NCBI RefSeq assembly: GCF_019623905.1
Contig: NZ_CP069370.1
Location: 2,542,001 to 2,606,000 of the forward strand
Direction of reading: 5' to 3'
Source: Neotabrizicola shimadae
GTDB lineage: Bacteria; Pseudomonadota; Alphaproteobacteria; Rhodobacterales; Rhodobacteraceae
DNA: 64,000 nucleotides
The notes below the pieces were generated by a model. The model made no database searches and was not told the DNA's origin. It saw nothing but the letters and a program-made list of their open reading frames with translations. Within the stretch, counting starts at the first letter, position 1; every line of letters starts with the position of its first letter. Shown here piece by piece: positions 51,842 through 60,503 of the stretch. The translations under genes and the position numbers were made by a program.

Positions 51842-52082
51842 CCGCCCCTTCGTCCGCTTCTCTCCTTCCGTGCCATGGATCGCCTGCCTTCACCTTGATC
51901 CCGGTCAAACCCATTCACGGTCTTGCATGAAAGAAGGAGGTGCCGCCAGGCAAGACAGAGGCCGAGGCGGCTGCTAACCTGACCCCCATCGGTCCGTGAT
52001 GGACCCGTCGCAACCGACCCGGACGGCCCGCGGCGGCAGAACGGCGGGGCAGGACCGAGACACAGATCCGGGGGAGGACATC

Positions 52083-54104
52083 ATGACCGACCATGCCAGG
52101 GGACCACGCTGCGCCGCGATCGTCGGCGCCCATGCGAGTGGAAAGACCACGCTATTTGAAGAGTTGCTCTTTGCTGCCGGCGCGACCGACCGGCGCGGCA
52201 CGGTGCGCGAGGGGACGTCAGTGGGCGACAGCGCCCCGGAAGCCCGCGCGCGCGGCATCTCGACCGAGCTTTCCGTGGCCTCGTTCCGCTATCTCGACGA
52301 GCCCTGGACGCTGATCGACACCCCCGGCTCGGTGGAACTGGGCCAGGACGCGCTTGGCGCGATGATGGTGGCCGATGTGGTGGTGGTGGTCGCCGAACCC
52401 ATGCCCGACCGCGCGGCCACGGTCTCGGGCTTCCTGAAGTTCCTCGATGACCGCAACATCCCGCATGTGATCTTCATCAACAAGATGGACCAGGCGAAGG
52501 GCGCCGTCCGCGCCACGCTCGAGGCGCTGCAGGGCTTTTCCGCCCGCCCGCTGGTCCTGCGCGAGATTCCCATCCGCAACGGCGACGGCCAGGTCACGGG
52601 CTTCGTGGATCTGGTGAGCGAGCGTGCCTGGCACTGGAACCCGCACAAGCCATCCGAACTGGTCACGCTGCCCGAATCGCTGCGCCCCGACGAGGCAGAG
52701 GCGCGCGACAGCCTGCTGGAAACCCTGGCCGACCATGACGACCACATCATGGAGGAATTGCTGGAGGATGTGGCCCCGCCGACCTCGGAAATCTACGACA
52801 GCCTGGCACGCGACCTGCGGGCCGACCTGGTGGTGCCGGTGTTCTTCGGATCGGCCGAAAACGGCAACGGGATGCAGCGGCTGTTGAAGGCACTGCGCCA
52901 CGAGGCGCCGGGTCACGAGGACACCGCCGCGCGACTGGGGATCGAACCGGGCAGCGGCCCGGTGGCGCAGGTGTTCCGAACGCTCTACTACGGCCAGTTC
53001 GGCAAGCTTTCCCTGGTGCGCATCTGGGACGGCGAGGTGAAGGACGGCCTGACACTCGGCCGCGACCGCGTGGGCAGTGTGAACGCACTCTTCGGTCGAA
53101 AGCCGGCGGCCCACGGCACCGCGGGTCCGGGCGAGGTGGTGGCCCTTGGCCGCATGACCACGGCGCAGACGGGCGAATTGCTGATGGCCGACCGGGTGGG
53201 CACGGTGGACTGGCCGGCCGCGCCTGCGCCCGTGATGGCGCTGGCCATCCGGGCCGAAAAGCAGTCGGACGAGGTAAAGCTCGCCACGGCCCTTGGGCGC
53301 CTGATGGAAGAAGACGCCTCGCTGCGGCTGGACCAGGTGGCCGAAACGGGCGAGCTTGTGCTTTCCGGCCAGGGCGAATTGCACCTCCAGATCGCCCTGT
53401 CGCGGCTGAAGGCGGAACAGGGGCTCACCGTGCTGACCAGTCGCCCGACCGTTCCCTACAGGGAAACGATCACTCGCAACGCAAAGGTCCGCTCGCGACA
53501 CAAGAAACAATCCGGCGGTCACGGCGAGTTTGCCGATGTGGAACTGGAGATCGCTCCCCTGCCGCGCGGCGAAGGCTTCCGCTTCGGCGACCGCATTACC
53601 GGCGGCGTGGTGCCCAGGCAGTACATCCCGGCGGTCGAACGCGGGGTCACAGCCTGGCTGGAGAAGGGCTCGCTCGGCTTTCCGGTCGTGGATGTCTCGG
53701 TCACGCTGACCGATGGCGGGTTCCACACGGTGGACAGTTCGGAAATGGCCTTCCAGAAGGCCGCCGCCAAGGCAATGACCGATGCCATGCCCGATTGCGC
53801 CCCGGTCCTGCTGGAGCCCATCCTCCGCGTTACCGTCACCGTGCCAGCCGAGGCCACCTCGCGCGCGCAACGCATCCTGACAGGCCGGCGCGGGCAGCTT
53901 CTGGGCTTCGATGCGCGGCCGGGCTGGCTGGGCTGGGACGAGGTGATGGCGCTGGTGCCGCAATCCGAAACCCAGGACCTGATCGGCGAGTTGCGCTCGC
54001 AAAGCCTCGGGATGGGGAGTTTCACCGCCGAATTCGACCATCTGCAGGAAATGCAGGGGCGCGAGGCCGAACGGGTCGTCCATGCCCGAACGGCGGCGCG
54101 CTAG
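52083..54104 (+). CDS. Elongation factor G-like GTPase (FusA2-like paralogue)
   Basis: 673 residues. The G domain has an altered P-loop GAHASGKTT (classic EF-G GHxDxGKTT), a switch I remnant ARGISTEL, DTPGSVE and NKMD. Domains II-V follow with SGQGELHLQIALSRLK and SGGHGEFADV. The changed switch regions suggest an EF-G paralogue rather than the main translocase. The start has GGAGG eight bases upstream. It is first in the operon and ends three bases before the SGNH gene. Its role is unknown. Confidence 0.9.
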   Translation: MTDHARGPRCAAIVGAHASGKTTLFEELLFAAGATDRRGTVREGTSVGDSAPEARARGISTELSVASFRYLDEPWTLIDTPGSVELGQDALGAMMVADVVVVVAEPMPDRAATVSGFLKFLDDRNIPHVIFINKMDQAKGAVRATLEALQGFSARPLVLREIPIRNGDGQVTGFVDLVSERAWHWNPHKPSELVTLPESLRPDEAEARDSLLETLADHDDHIMEELLEDVAPPTSEIYDSLARDLRADLVVPVFFGSAENGNGMQRLLKALRHEAPGHEDTAARLGIEPGSGPVAQVFRTLYYGQFGKLSLVRIWDGEVKDGLTLGRDRVGSVNALFGRKPAAHGTAGPGEVVALGRMTTAQTGELLMADRVGTVDWPAAPAPVMALAIRAEKQSDEVKLATALGRLMEEDASLRLDQVAETGELVLSGQGELHLQIALSRLKAEQGLTVLTSRPTVPYRETITRNAKVRSRHKKQSGGHGEFADVELEIAPLPRGEGFRFGDRITGGVVPRQYIPAVERGVTAWLEKGSLGFPVVDVSVTLTDGGFHTVDSSEMAFQKAAAKAMTDAMPDCAPVLLEPILRVTVTVPAEATSRAQRILTGRRGQLLGFDARPGWLGWDEVMALVPQSETQDLIGELRSQSLGMGSFTAEFDHLQEMQGREAERVVHARTAAR

Positions 54105-54107
54105 AAC

Positions 54108-55319
54108 ATGGCGGTCCGGCGCAGGAAATCCGGCGGTCGGACCGCCTTCACCCTGGCCATGGCCCTTGCACTGGCTTCGGCCGCGCTGGTGATCTGGTGG
54201 GGCGGCGCACTCTGGCCCGCCGCCTCGATCCAGGTCACCGATCCGGGCACGCTGATCCTCGAATCGGGCGCCCTGCCCGGCGGCGTCACAGCCGTTCTCG
54301 CCGAACCGGCGGACCAGGCTGTCCCGCCGGCGCCCCTTCGCCTGACAGGGCGCTTCGCCCGGCCCATGACCGAAGACGGCGCGCCGCGCCACGAATGGCC
54401 CGCGGCCCATGCCGTTGCCCGCATCGACGGGCCCGAAGTGACGCTTTCCTTCGACGATGACGAAAACCGCTACCGGCTGACCATCGACAGCCCGGCCCTG
54501 TCGCTGGTGCTGGACCGGCCCGGCCGTCACGACCTGAACATCGCCGGTCTCGGTCCGGGGCTGCATGACCTGCGGGTAGAAAAGATCAGCGAATCTTCCG
54601 CGCCCCGCCCCTTTCCGGTGATCCGCCCCGGCGCGGATACCACGGCCCTGCCCGTGCCTGCCCTGCCCCGCCAGATCGAGGTGATCGGCGATTCCGAAGC
54701 GGTGGGATACGGAGTGACCTCGCCGCGCCGCGATTGCAGCGCGGAGGAACAGTTCGCCACCACCGACACAAGCCAAGCCTTCGGCCCGACCCTCGCCCGC
54801 GCGCTGGACGCCGACTACCGGCTCATCGCCCGGTCGGGCATGGGGCTGGTGCGCAACTATGGCGGCGCGGACGCCGGGCGCAGCCTGACATCTCTTTACG
54901 CCCTGCCCTTGCCCTCGGACCCCGATGCCATGGCCCTGCCCGATGCCTGGTCACCGCGGCTCGTGGTGCTGCAACTGGGCACCAACGACGTGGAGGACAG
55001 CGAACAACCGCATCTGCCGCCGGGCTATGGCGAGGCGGCCGGCGAGTTGATGACTCGCATCCGCAGCCTTTACCCCGCCGCGACCATTCTGGTCCTTCTG
55101 ACGTCAGAGCCCGATGCCGGCCGCCAGGCCGCGCTCGATCCGGTGATCGCGCGCCTGCAATCCAAAGGCGGCCCGCCCGTGGCGCTGGTCAAGGCGCCTG
55201 AAAGCGATCTTGGCGCCTGCCACTGGCATCCCTCGCTGGCCGACCACGCCGCGATGACGGCAGCGTTGCAAGAGGCCCTGGCCAGCCTGCCCGCCCCCTG
55301 GGGGACGCCCGCGCCATGA
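54108..55319 (+). CDS. Membrane-anchored SGNH hydrolase, CE2-like esterase
   Basis: 403 residues. An N-terminal membrane anchor (TLAMALALASAALVIWWGG) is followed by a beta-rich domain (about 45-175) and an SGNH domain. Block I is IEVIGDSEAVGYGV near residue 195, the GxND block is LQLGTNDVED near 290, and the catalytic pair lies in WHPSLADHA near 374. A jelly-roll plus SGNH plan is that of carbohydrate esterase family 2 deacetylases. Periplasmic removal or transfer of acyl groups on a glycan is inferred. It overlaps the GT61-like gene by four bases. Confidence 0.85.
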   Translation: MAVRRRKSGGRTAFTLAMALALASAALVIWWGGALWPAASIQVTDPGTLILESGALPGGVTAVLAEPADQAVPPAPLRLTGRFARPMTEDGAPRHEWPAAHAVARIDGPEVTLSFDDDENRYRLTIDSPALSLVLDRPGRHDLNIAGLGPGLHDLRVEKISESSAPRPFPVIRPGADTTALPVPALPRQIEVIGDSEAVGYGVTSPRRDCSAEEQFATTDTSQAFGPTLARALDADYRLIARSGMGLVRNYGGADAGRSLTSLYALPLPSDPDAMALPDAWSPRLVVLQLGTNDVEDSEQPHLPPGYGEAAGELMTRIRSLYPAATILVLLTSEPDAGRQAALDPVIARLQSKGGPPVALVKAPESDLGACHWHPSLADHAAMTAALQEALASLPAPWGTPAP

Positions 55320-56356
55320 TCTCGGCCGAACCCCTGGTCGCGGCGCTGCGCCGCAAGCTTGGCGCGCCGCCGCCCGACATCACCTCCCGCGCCCTGGACA
55401 GCTGGGAAATCGCCCCCGGTGCCGATATCGAGGTTCCCCCCGCCATCGCCCTGCCTGGAACCGAGGCGCGCATCACCGCCACCGTCTTTGCCGACCGCGA
55501 CATGGTCCTGCGCGCCTTCCGTGGCTATCCGGCCGAATGGCACGGGCCGACGCTGGGCCACCGCCTGCGCGCCGTGACCCTGTACGACGGCCGCCTGTCT
55601 TCGCGGGGCGCCGAACGCCATCTGCGCGCCCGCAGCCGCCTGCCCGTCCGGGGCCGCCTGCCCGAACTCGGCTCAGCCGCGATGTACGAAACCTGGGTCG
55701 GCAACCGCTGGTTCGGCAACTGGCTGGTCGACAATTGCCTGACCTATGGCCTGGCCCAGGACAGCGGCCTGCCCGTCTGCGCCAGCGCCCCCTCGAAACC
55801 GCCGCACGGGCCCGCCTACGAGTCGCTTCTGGGCATGGCGCCCCGCATCGCGCCCGAGGGGCATTTCGACGAACTGGTCATCTTCGACGACCTGCCCGAC
55901 AACCCCGGCAAGCGCGCCCGCGCGGCAGCCATGCGGTCCCGGCTGCTGGAGACCCTGCCGCCGGTGCATCCCGGTCCCCGCGTCTTTCTCCTGCGCGGCC
56001 ATCACGGCGACCGGCGGCTTCTGGAAAACGAGATGGCCCTGGCCGAGACCCTGGCCGCGCGGGGCTTCCACATCCTCGACCCGATGAACGAACCGGTCGC
56101 GACCGTGCTTCACGCCTGCGCCGGCGCGCCCGTCGTGGCCGGCGTCGAGGGCAGCCAGTTGACCCACGCGCTCGTCTCCCAGGCCCCCGGCGCCGCGCTT
56201 CTGGTCATCCAGCCGGCCGACCGCACCACCGCCGCGCTCAAGACCCTGGGCGAGCGTTTTGGCCTGCGCTTCGCCTATGTCGTCGCCGAAGGCGCGGACG
56301 GTGCCTACCGCGTCGATGCCGGCGACGTGCTGCGGACGCTGGACCTTCTGGCCTGA
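55316..56356 (+). CDS. GT61 family (DUF563) glycosyltransferase-like protein
   Basis: 346 residues. YETWVGNRWFGNWLVDNC, VFLLRGHHGDRRLLENEMAL and GAPVVAGVEGSQLTHALVSQ (with an acidic residue before the SQLTH) match the GT61 family as I recall it. These enzymes transfer sugars to glycans in eukaryotes and bacteria. No membrane segment is seen. The donor and acceptor are unknown. Start overlaps the SGNH stop by four bases. Confidence 0.82.
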   Translation: MISAEPLVAALRRKLGAPPPDITSRALDSWEIAPGADIEVPPAIALPGTEARITATVFADRDMVLRAFRGYPAEWHGPTLGHRLRAVTLYDGRLSSRGAERHLRARSRLPVRGRLPELGSAAMYETWVGNRWFGNWLVDNCLTYGLAQDSGLPVCASAPSKPPHGPAYESLLGMAPRIAPEGHFDELVIFDDLPDNPGKRARAAAMRSRLLETLPPVHPGPRVFLLRGHHGDRRLLENEMALAETLAARGFHILDPMNEPVATVLHACAGAPVVAGVEGSQLTHALVSQAPGAALLVIQPADRTTAALKTLGERFGLRFAYVVAEGADGAYRVDAGDVLRTLDLLA

Positions 56357-56435
56357 CCCGGCGTCAAAGCCTTGCGATCCTGCCGCCGATGTTCCACGCT
56401 TGGCCCCTGACAGGTGGGTCGTGGCGGAAGGAACA

Positions 56436-56972
56436 GTGGGCGTATTGAGTACCATCCTTGACGACTGGCGCCGTCATGGTCGGTCGGTCACCGATGCGGG
56501 ATTTGTCTCGCTGGCCATCTATCGCTATGGCCACTGGGCGGTTGGCCTGAAGTCCCCGGTCCTTCGCTGGCTGGCAACCAAGCCCTACGGCCTGATGCGG
56601 CTTCTGATCCTCTCGATCACCAAGGTCTGGATCCCGCCAGGTACGCGGATCGGCAAGGATTTCCACATCATCCATGCCGAGGGTCCGATCTCGATCCACC
56701 CCGATGTGGAGATAGGCGACCGCTGCGGCATCATGCACAACGTCACCATCGGCACAAACATGGGCCAGGGCGTGCCGGTGATCGGCGACGATGTGTTCAT
56801 CGGGGTGAACGCCACGGTCCTGGGCCGCATCCGCGTGGGCAACCGCGTCCGGATCGGCGCAAACACCGCCGTGTCCACCAATGTGCCCGACGACCATATT
56901 GCCGTGGGCTCGCCGGCGAAGATCTATCCCCGACTGCCGCTGCGCACCGCGCCCGCGGCGCCCAAGGCATGA
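56436..56972 (+). CDS. Hexapeptide-repeat acyltransferase, serine acetyltransferase-like
   Basis: 178 residues. The N-terminal helical part (SLAIYRYGHWAVGLKSPVLR) is followed by a left-handed beta-helix (ISIHPDVEIGDRCGIMHNVT, VPVIGDDVFIGVNATVLGRI). The catalytic His is in GIMHNVTIG and a C-terminal GSPAKIYPRLP closes it. This fits SAT/CysE-related enzymes that also act on sugars in polysaccharide clusters. The GTG at 56436 has GGAAGGA upstream; a TTG at 56445 is possible. It overlaps the ligase by four bases. Confidence 0.85.
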   Translation: MGVLSTILDDWRRHGRSVTDAGFVSLAIYRYGHWAVGLKSPVLRWLATKPYGLMRLLILSITKVWIPPGTRIGKDFHIIHAEGPISIHPDVEIGDRCGIMHNVTIGTNMGQGVPVIGDDVFIGVNATVLGRIRVGNRVRIGANTAVSTNVPDDHIAVGSPAKIYPRLPLRTAPAAPKA

Positions 56973-58489
56973 CGCCCGCCGCCTCTGTCTGGCGGCTGCT
57001 GGCCGATGCCCTGCCCGCCCGGTCGGATCACCCGGCCCTCGTCGATCCCGATCGCAGCGTCACCTACGCCGGCCTTGCCGCCGAAGCCGATGCCCATGCC
57101 GCCTGGCTGGCAGAGCATGGCATCAGGCCGGGCGACCGGGTGATCGTGCAGTTGCGCAAGGGCATCGCCGAGGTTGCCGCGATGTTCGGCGCCTGGAAGC
57201 TGGGCGCCGTGGTGGTGAACGTGAACCACCAATGGACACCGGCGCAACTGGCCCATGTGGCCGCCGATTGCCGGGCCGCCGCGGCGGTAATCGCCCCCCG
57301 CCTCCCCGCACCGCCGGGCGTGGCCCATGTGCTTGTGTCCGGCACCGATCCCCTGCCTTCCGCCATCATGCCCGAGGCGCAGCCGGACCCGCAGGGCCTC
57401 GCGATGCTGATCTACACCTCCGGCTCCACCGGCCAGCCCAAGGGCGTGATGCTCAGCCATGCCAACATCCGCCTGGGCGCAATTGCCGTTTCCGAGTATC
57501 TCGGCCTCGGTCCGGATGACAGATTGCTGTCCGTCTTGCCCTATTCCTTCGATGCCGGCCTGAACCAGCTGACCACCATGCTGCTTCAGGGCGGCACCGT
57601 CGTGCACCAGCCTGTGCCGATGGCGATGGAGATCCTGCGCCGCGCCCGCGACCAGCGCGTGACCGGCATCGCCGGCGTGCCGCCGCTCTGGACCCAGATC
57701 ACCCGCGCGCTGATCGATGCGCCGATGCCCCTGCCCAACCTGCGCCGCATCACCAACACCGGAGGCAAGATCCCGCCCGATGTGCTGGCCCAGATGCCCC
57801 GCGCCTTTCCGGGCGTGGACATCTTCCTCATGTACGGCCTGACCGAAGCCTTCCGCTCCACCTACCTGCACCCGTCGAAATTCGCGGCCAAGCCCGGCTC
57901 CATCGGCCAGGCCATTCCCCATGCGCAGGTCTTCGCGATCCGGCCCGACGGCGGGCTGGCCGGGCCGGGGGACCAGGGCGAACTGGTCCATGCGGGCGGG
58001 CTGGTGTCGATGGGTTACTGGGAACGGCCCGACCTGACGGCCGCGAAGATCCGCCCCTGCCCCGCCCTGGCCCCGATCCTGGGGAACGGGCCGGTCGTCT
58101 GGTCGGGGGATCTGGTGCGCATGGACGCCGAGGGCGATTTGTGGTTCGTCGGCCGCATGGACGAGATGATCAAGACCTCCGGCTTCCGCCTGTCGCCCAC
58201 GGAAGTCGAGGATGCCGCCGCCCTCTCGGGCCTCGTGGCCGAAGCCGTGGCCTGGGGCGAAGAGGATGCCGACCTCGGCCAAAGCGTCCACCTGGCGGTG
58301 TCGCTGATGCCGGGCGCCGGCGAGGCCGCGCTCCTGTCACACTGCCGCCGCACGATGCCGCATTACATGGTGCCGCGCCGCCTGTTTCCCTGGCCTGGCG
58401 CCATGCCGCGCACGGCCAGCGGCAAGCTCGACCGCCCCGCCGTCATTGCCGCCTGCCGCGCGGCCCCGCCGACCAAGGAGCCCGGATGA
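56969..58489 (+). CDS. AMP-forming acyl-CoA/aminoacyl ligase (exosortase A-associated type)
   Basis: 506 residues. The adenylation motifs are complete: YTSGSTGQPKGVMLSHANIR (P-loop), NTGGKIPP, MYGLTEAFRSTY, SGDLVRMDAEGDLWFVGRMD and the C-terminal Lys in PRTASGKLDRP. It resembles the acyl-CoA ligase found with exosortase A (TIGR03098-like), which is normally paired with a carrier protein and a PLP decarboxylase, as here. It probably activates an acyl or amino acid and loads the next gene's carrier protein. Substrate unknown. Overlaps its neighbours by four bases on each side. Confidence 0.88.
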   Translation: MTPAASVWRLLADALPARSDHPALVDPDRSVTYAGLAAEADAHAAWLAEHGIRPGDRVIVQLRKGIAEVAAMFGAWKLGAVVVNVNHQWTPAQLAHVAADCRAAAAVIAPRLPAPPGVAHVLVSGTDPLPSAIMPEAQPDPQGLAMLIYTSGSTGQPKGVMLSHANIRLGAIAVSEYLGLGPDDRLLSVLPYSFDAGLNQLTTMLLQGGTVVHQPVPMAMEILRRARDQRVTGIAGVPPLWTQITRALIDAPMPLPNLRRITNTGGKIPPDVLAQMPRAFPGVDIFLMYGLTEAFRSTYLHPSKFAAKPGSIGQAIPHAQVFAIRPDGGLAGPGDQGELVHAGGLVSMGYWERPDLTAAKIRPCPALAPILGNGPVVWSGDLVRMDAEGDLWFVGRMDEMIKTSGFRLSPTEVEDAAALSGLVAEAVAWGEEDADLGQSVHLAVSLMPGAGEAALLSHCRRTMPHYMVPRRLFPWPGAMPRTASGKLDRPAVIAACRAAPPTKEPG

Positions 58490-58719
58490 CCCTGACCGCC
58501 GAAAGCCTCGTCGCCTACCTGACCGACATGCTCAACGTCGAAGGCCCGCTGGATGCCGAGACCGAACTGTTCTCCTCCGGCCTGCTGGACTCGGTCGCGA
58601 TGGTCAACTTGATTGCACATATCGAAGATCAGGCGCGTATCGAAGTGCGCCCGTCCGATGTAACCTTGGACAATTTCGACACCATCGCCCGGATCCTCGC
58701 CTATGCCAGACAGGCATGA
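58486..58719 (+). CDS. Acyl carrier protein
   Basis: 77 residues, an acidic four-helix carrier. Ser36 in GLLDSVAMVNLI is the 4'-phosphopantetheine site. The start overlaps the ligase stop (ATGA) and its end overlaps the decarboxylase start by 17 bases. This carrier is therefore dedicated to the ligase/decarboxylase pair and is not the fatty-acid AcpP. Confidence 0.9.
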   Translation: MTLTAESLVAYLTDMLNVEGPLDAETELFSSGLLDSVAMVNLIAHIEDQARIEVRPSDVTLDNFDTIARILAYARQA

Positions 58720-59929
58720 GGCGCTCGACAGGCTGCTCGCCGAAGCCGCCGCGCGCTTCGGCACCCCCGCCTTTGTCTATGTGACCGAGGCGATCCAGGA
58801 CCGGCTGCACGCCCTGCAATCAGCTTTCGGTCGCTGGTTCGACCTCAGCTACGCGGTCAAGGCCAACCCCAACCCCGCGCTCCTGTCCTGGCTGCGCGAC
58901 CGGGTCGCCACGCTGGACATCTCCTCCGGCGGCGAACTCGCCGCCGCCACGTCCCAGGGATGGGCGCCCGACCGGCTCAGCTTCACCGGCCCGGCAAAGC
59001 GCGACCCCGAACTGGCCGCCGCGGTCGCCGCCGGCCCGGTCGAGGTGGTGCTGGAAAGCCTGCGCGAAGCGCGCGCGCTCGACCGCCTCGCCCGCGACGC
59101 AGGCCGGGTGCAGCCCGTGCTCGTGCGCCTTTCGCCCGCCCATGTCCCGCGCGGCTTCGGCGACCACATGGCCGGCCGGCCCAGCCCCTTCGGCATCGAC
59201 GTGGAAGAGGCCCCCGCCGCGCTTGCGGAGATCGCTGCGCTGCCCGGCTTGTCGCTGAAGGGGCTGCACATCTATTCCGGCACGCAGTCGCTGAAGCCCG
59301 AGGCCATCGCCGAGAACTGGCGCATCTTCCTGCAGGTCTTCCGCACTGCCTGCGACGGCCTGGACCTCGTGCCCCAAAGGCTGATCTTCGGTGCGGGTCT
59401 CGGCATCCCCTACCACGAAGGTGACACCGCCCTGGACCTGGAGGAAATCGCCGCCGCCATCGCCCCCGACCTCGACGCCTTCCGCGCCGAGCCGCGCTTT
59501 GCCGCCACCCGGCTCACACTGGAACTGGGCCGCTTCCTGGTGGGCGAGGCCGGCTGGTTCGTCACCCGCATCGTCACGCTGAAACAGTCGCGCGGCAGCA
59601 CCTTCGCGCTCTGCGACGGCGGCATGAACGCCCATCTCGCCGCCTCGGGCCATTTCGGCATGGTCATCAAGCGCAACTACCGGATGCACCGCGTCGGTGG
59701 CGGTGAGCCCACGGCAAAAGTCGATCTCACCGGCCCGCTGTGCACCTCGCTCGACAGGCTGGGCTCGGGCGTGCTTCTGCCGCCTCTCGCCGAAGGCGAC
59801 CTGATCGCCATCCACGCCTCCGGGGCCTACGGCCCCACCGCCAGCCCCACCGGCTTCATCAGCCATCCCGCCCCGCGCGAAGTGCTGGCCGAAGGCGGCC
59901 AGCTGCGCGAGGTGACGCCCCGTCCCTGA
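58703..59929 (+). CDS. Fold-type III PLP-dependent decarboxylase (exosortase A-associated type)
   Basis: 408 residues. The PLP Lys is in LSYAVKANPNPALL. GLHIYSGTQSL, FGAGLGIPYHEGD, LELGRFLVGEAGWFVTRI, LCDGGMNAHLAASG and the C-terminal ASGAYG match ornithine/diaminopimelate decarboxylase relatives. The closest type recalled is the exosortase A-associated decarboxylase (TIGR03099-like). It might decarboxylate an amino acid, free or on the carrier protein. Substrate unknown. It is the last gene of the operon. Confidence 0.88.
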   Translation: MPDRHEALDRLLAEAAARFGTPAFVYVTEAIQDRLHALQSAFGRWFDLSYAVKANPNPALLSWLRDRVATLDISSGGELAAATSQGWAPDRLSFTGPAKRDPELAAAVAAGPVEVVLESLREARALDRLARDAGRVQPVLVRLSPAHVPRGFGDHMAGRPSPFGIDVEEAPAALAEIAALPGLSLKGLHIYSGTQSLKPEAIAENWRIFLQVFRTACDGLDLVPQRLIFGAGLGIPYHEGDTALDLEEIAAAIAPDLDAFRAEPRFAATRLTLELGRFLVGEAGWFVTRIVTLKQSRGSTFALCDGGMNAHLAASGHFGMVIKRNYRMHRVGGGEPTAKVDLTGPLCTSLDRLGSGVLLPPLAEGDLIAIHASGAYGPTASPTGFISHPAPREVLAEGGQLREVTPRP

Positions 59930-59942
59930 TCGGTGCGCCGGA

Positions 59943-60254
59943 TCAGAAGTCGAACAGGTCCGACAGGAAGTCCTTGCGCTTCTTCTTGCGGTAATCGGGA
60001 TAGCGCGCCTCGCCATAGCGATAGCGGTCATCGTCGTCGTGGTGGGGATGGTGCCGATCCTCCACCCGGCGCTCCGGCTCGCGCCGCACCTCGCGCGGCG
60101 GTTCAGGCTGCACCACCGGCGCTGCGGACCGCTCCAGGATCTTGTCCAGCTCGCCCCGGTCCAGCCACACCCCCCGGCATTTCGGGCAGTAGTCGATCTC
60201 CACCCCATTGCGGTCCGACATCACCAGGGTCTCGTTGTCCACCGGACACTTCAT
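59943..60254 (-). CDS. TFIIB-type zinc-ribbon protein
   Basis: 103 residues. The N-terminal zf-TFIIB motif has CPVDNETL, then CPKCRGVWLDRGELDKIL. The tail is Arg/His/Asp-rich (RHHPHHDDDDRYRY) and ends basic then acidic (YRKKKRKDFLSDLFDF). AAGGAG lies six bases before the ATG. Role unknown; small proteins of this type are common in Proteobacteria. It is convergent with the PLP decarboxylase. Confidence 0.85.
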   Translation of the reverse strand: MKCPVDNETLVMSDRNGVEIDYCPKCRGVWLDRGELDKILERSAAPVVQPEPPREVRREPERRVEDRHHPHHDDDDRYRYGEARYPDYRKKKRKDFLSDLFDF

Positions 60255-60445
60255 CGGTTGCTCCTTGCGATTTCCCATCCACGACATGGGGCGCAGGGGC
60301 GCGCGCACAAGTGGTCGCAAACGGACTTGCACGAGATTGTCAGCAGCGACATGGTGGTGGCGAGCCACGGCGATGGCGTCGCCGCAGGGGCTGGCCAGTG
60401 TCCGGACCCTGACGCTTGCAGCCCTGCTGCCACCGTCCTGTACGC

Positions 60446-60465
60446 CGGGACCTTTCGGGGTCCCG
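60446..60465 (+). other. Small hairpin in the creatinase leader
   Basis: CGGGACC (60446-60452) and GGTCCCG (60459-60465) form a seven-base stem 38 bases before the creatinase start. No known riboswitch pattern was recognised around it. Confidence 0.35.
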
Positions 60466-60503
60466 TTCGGCATCAGGCCAGACCCCATGACGGAGGTCTG
60501 AAA

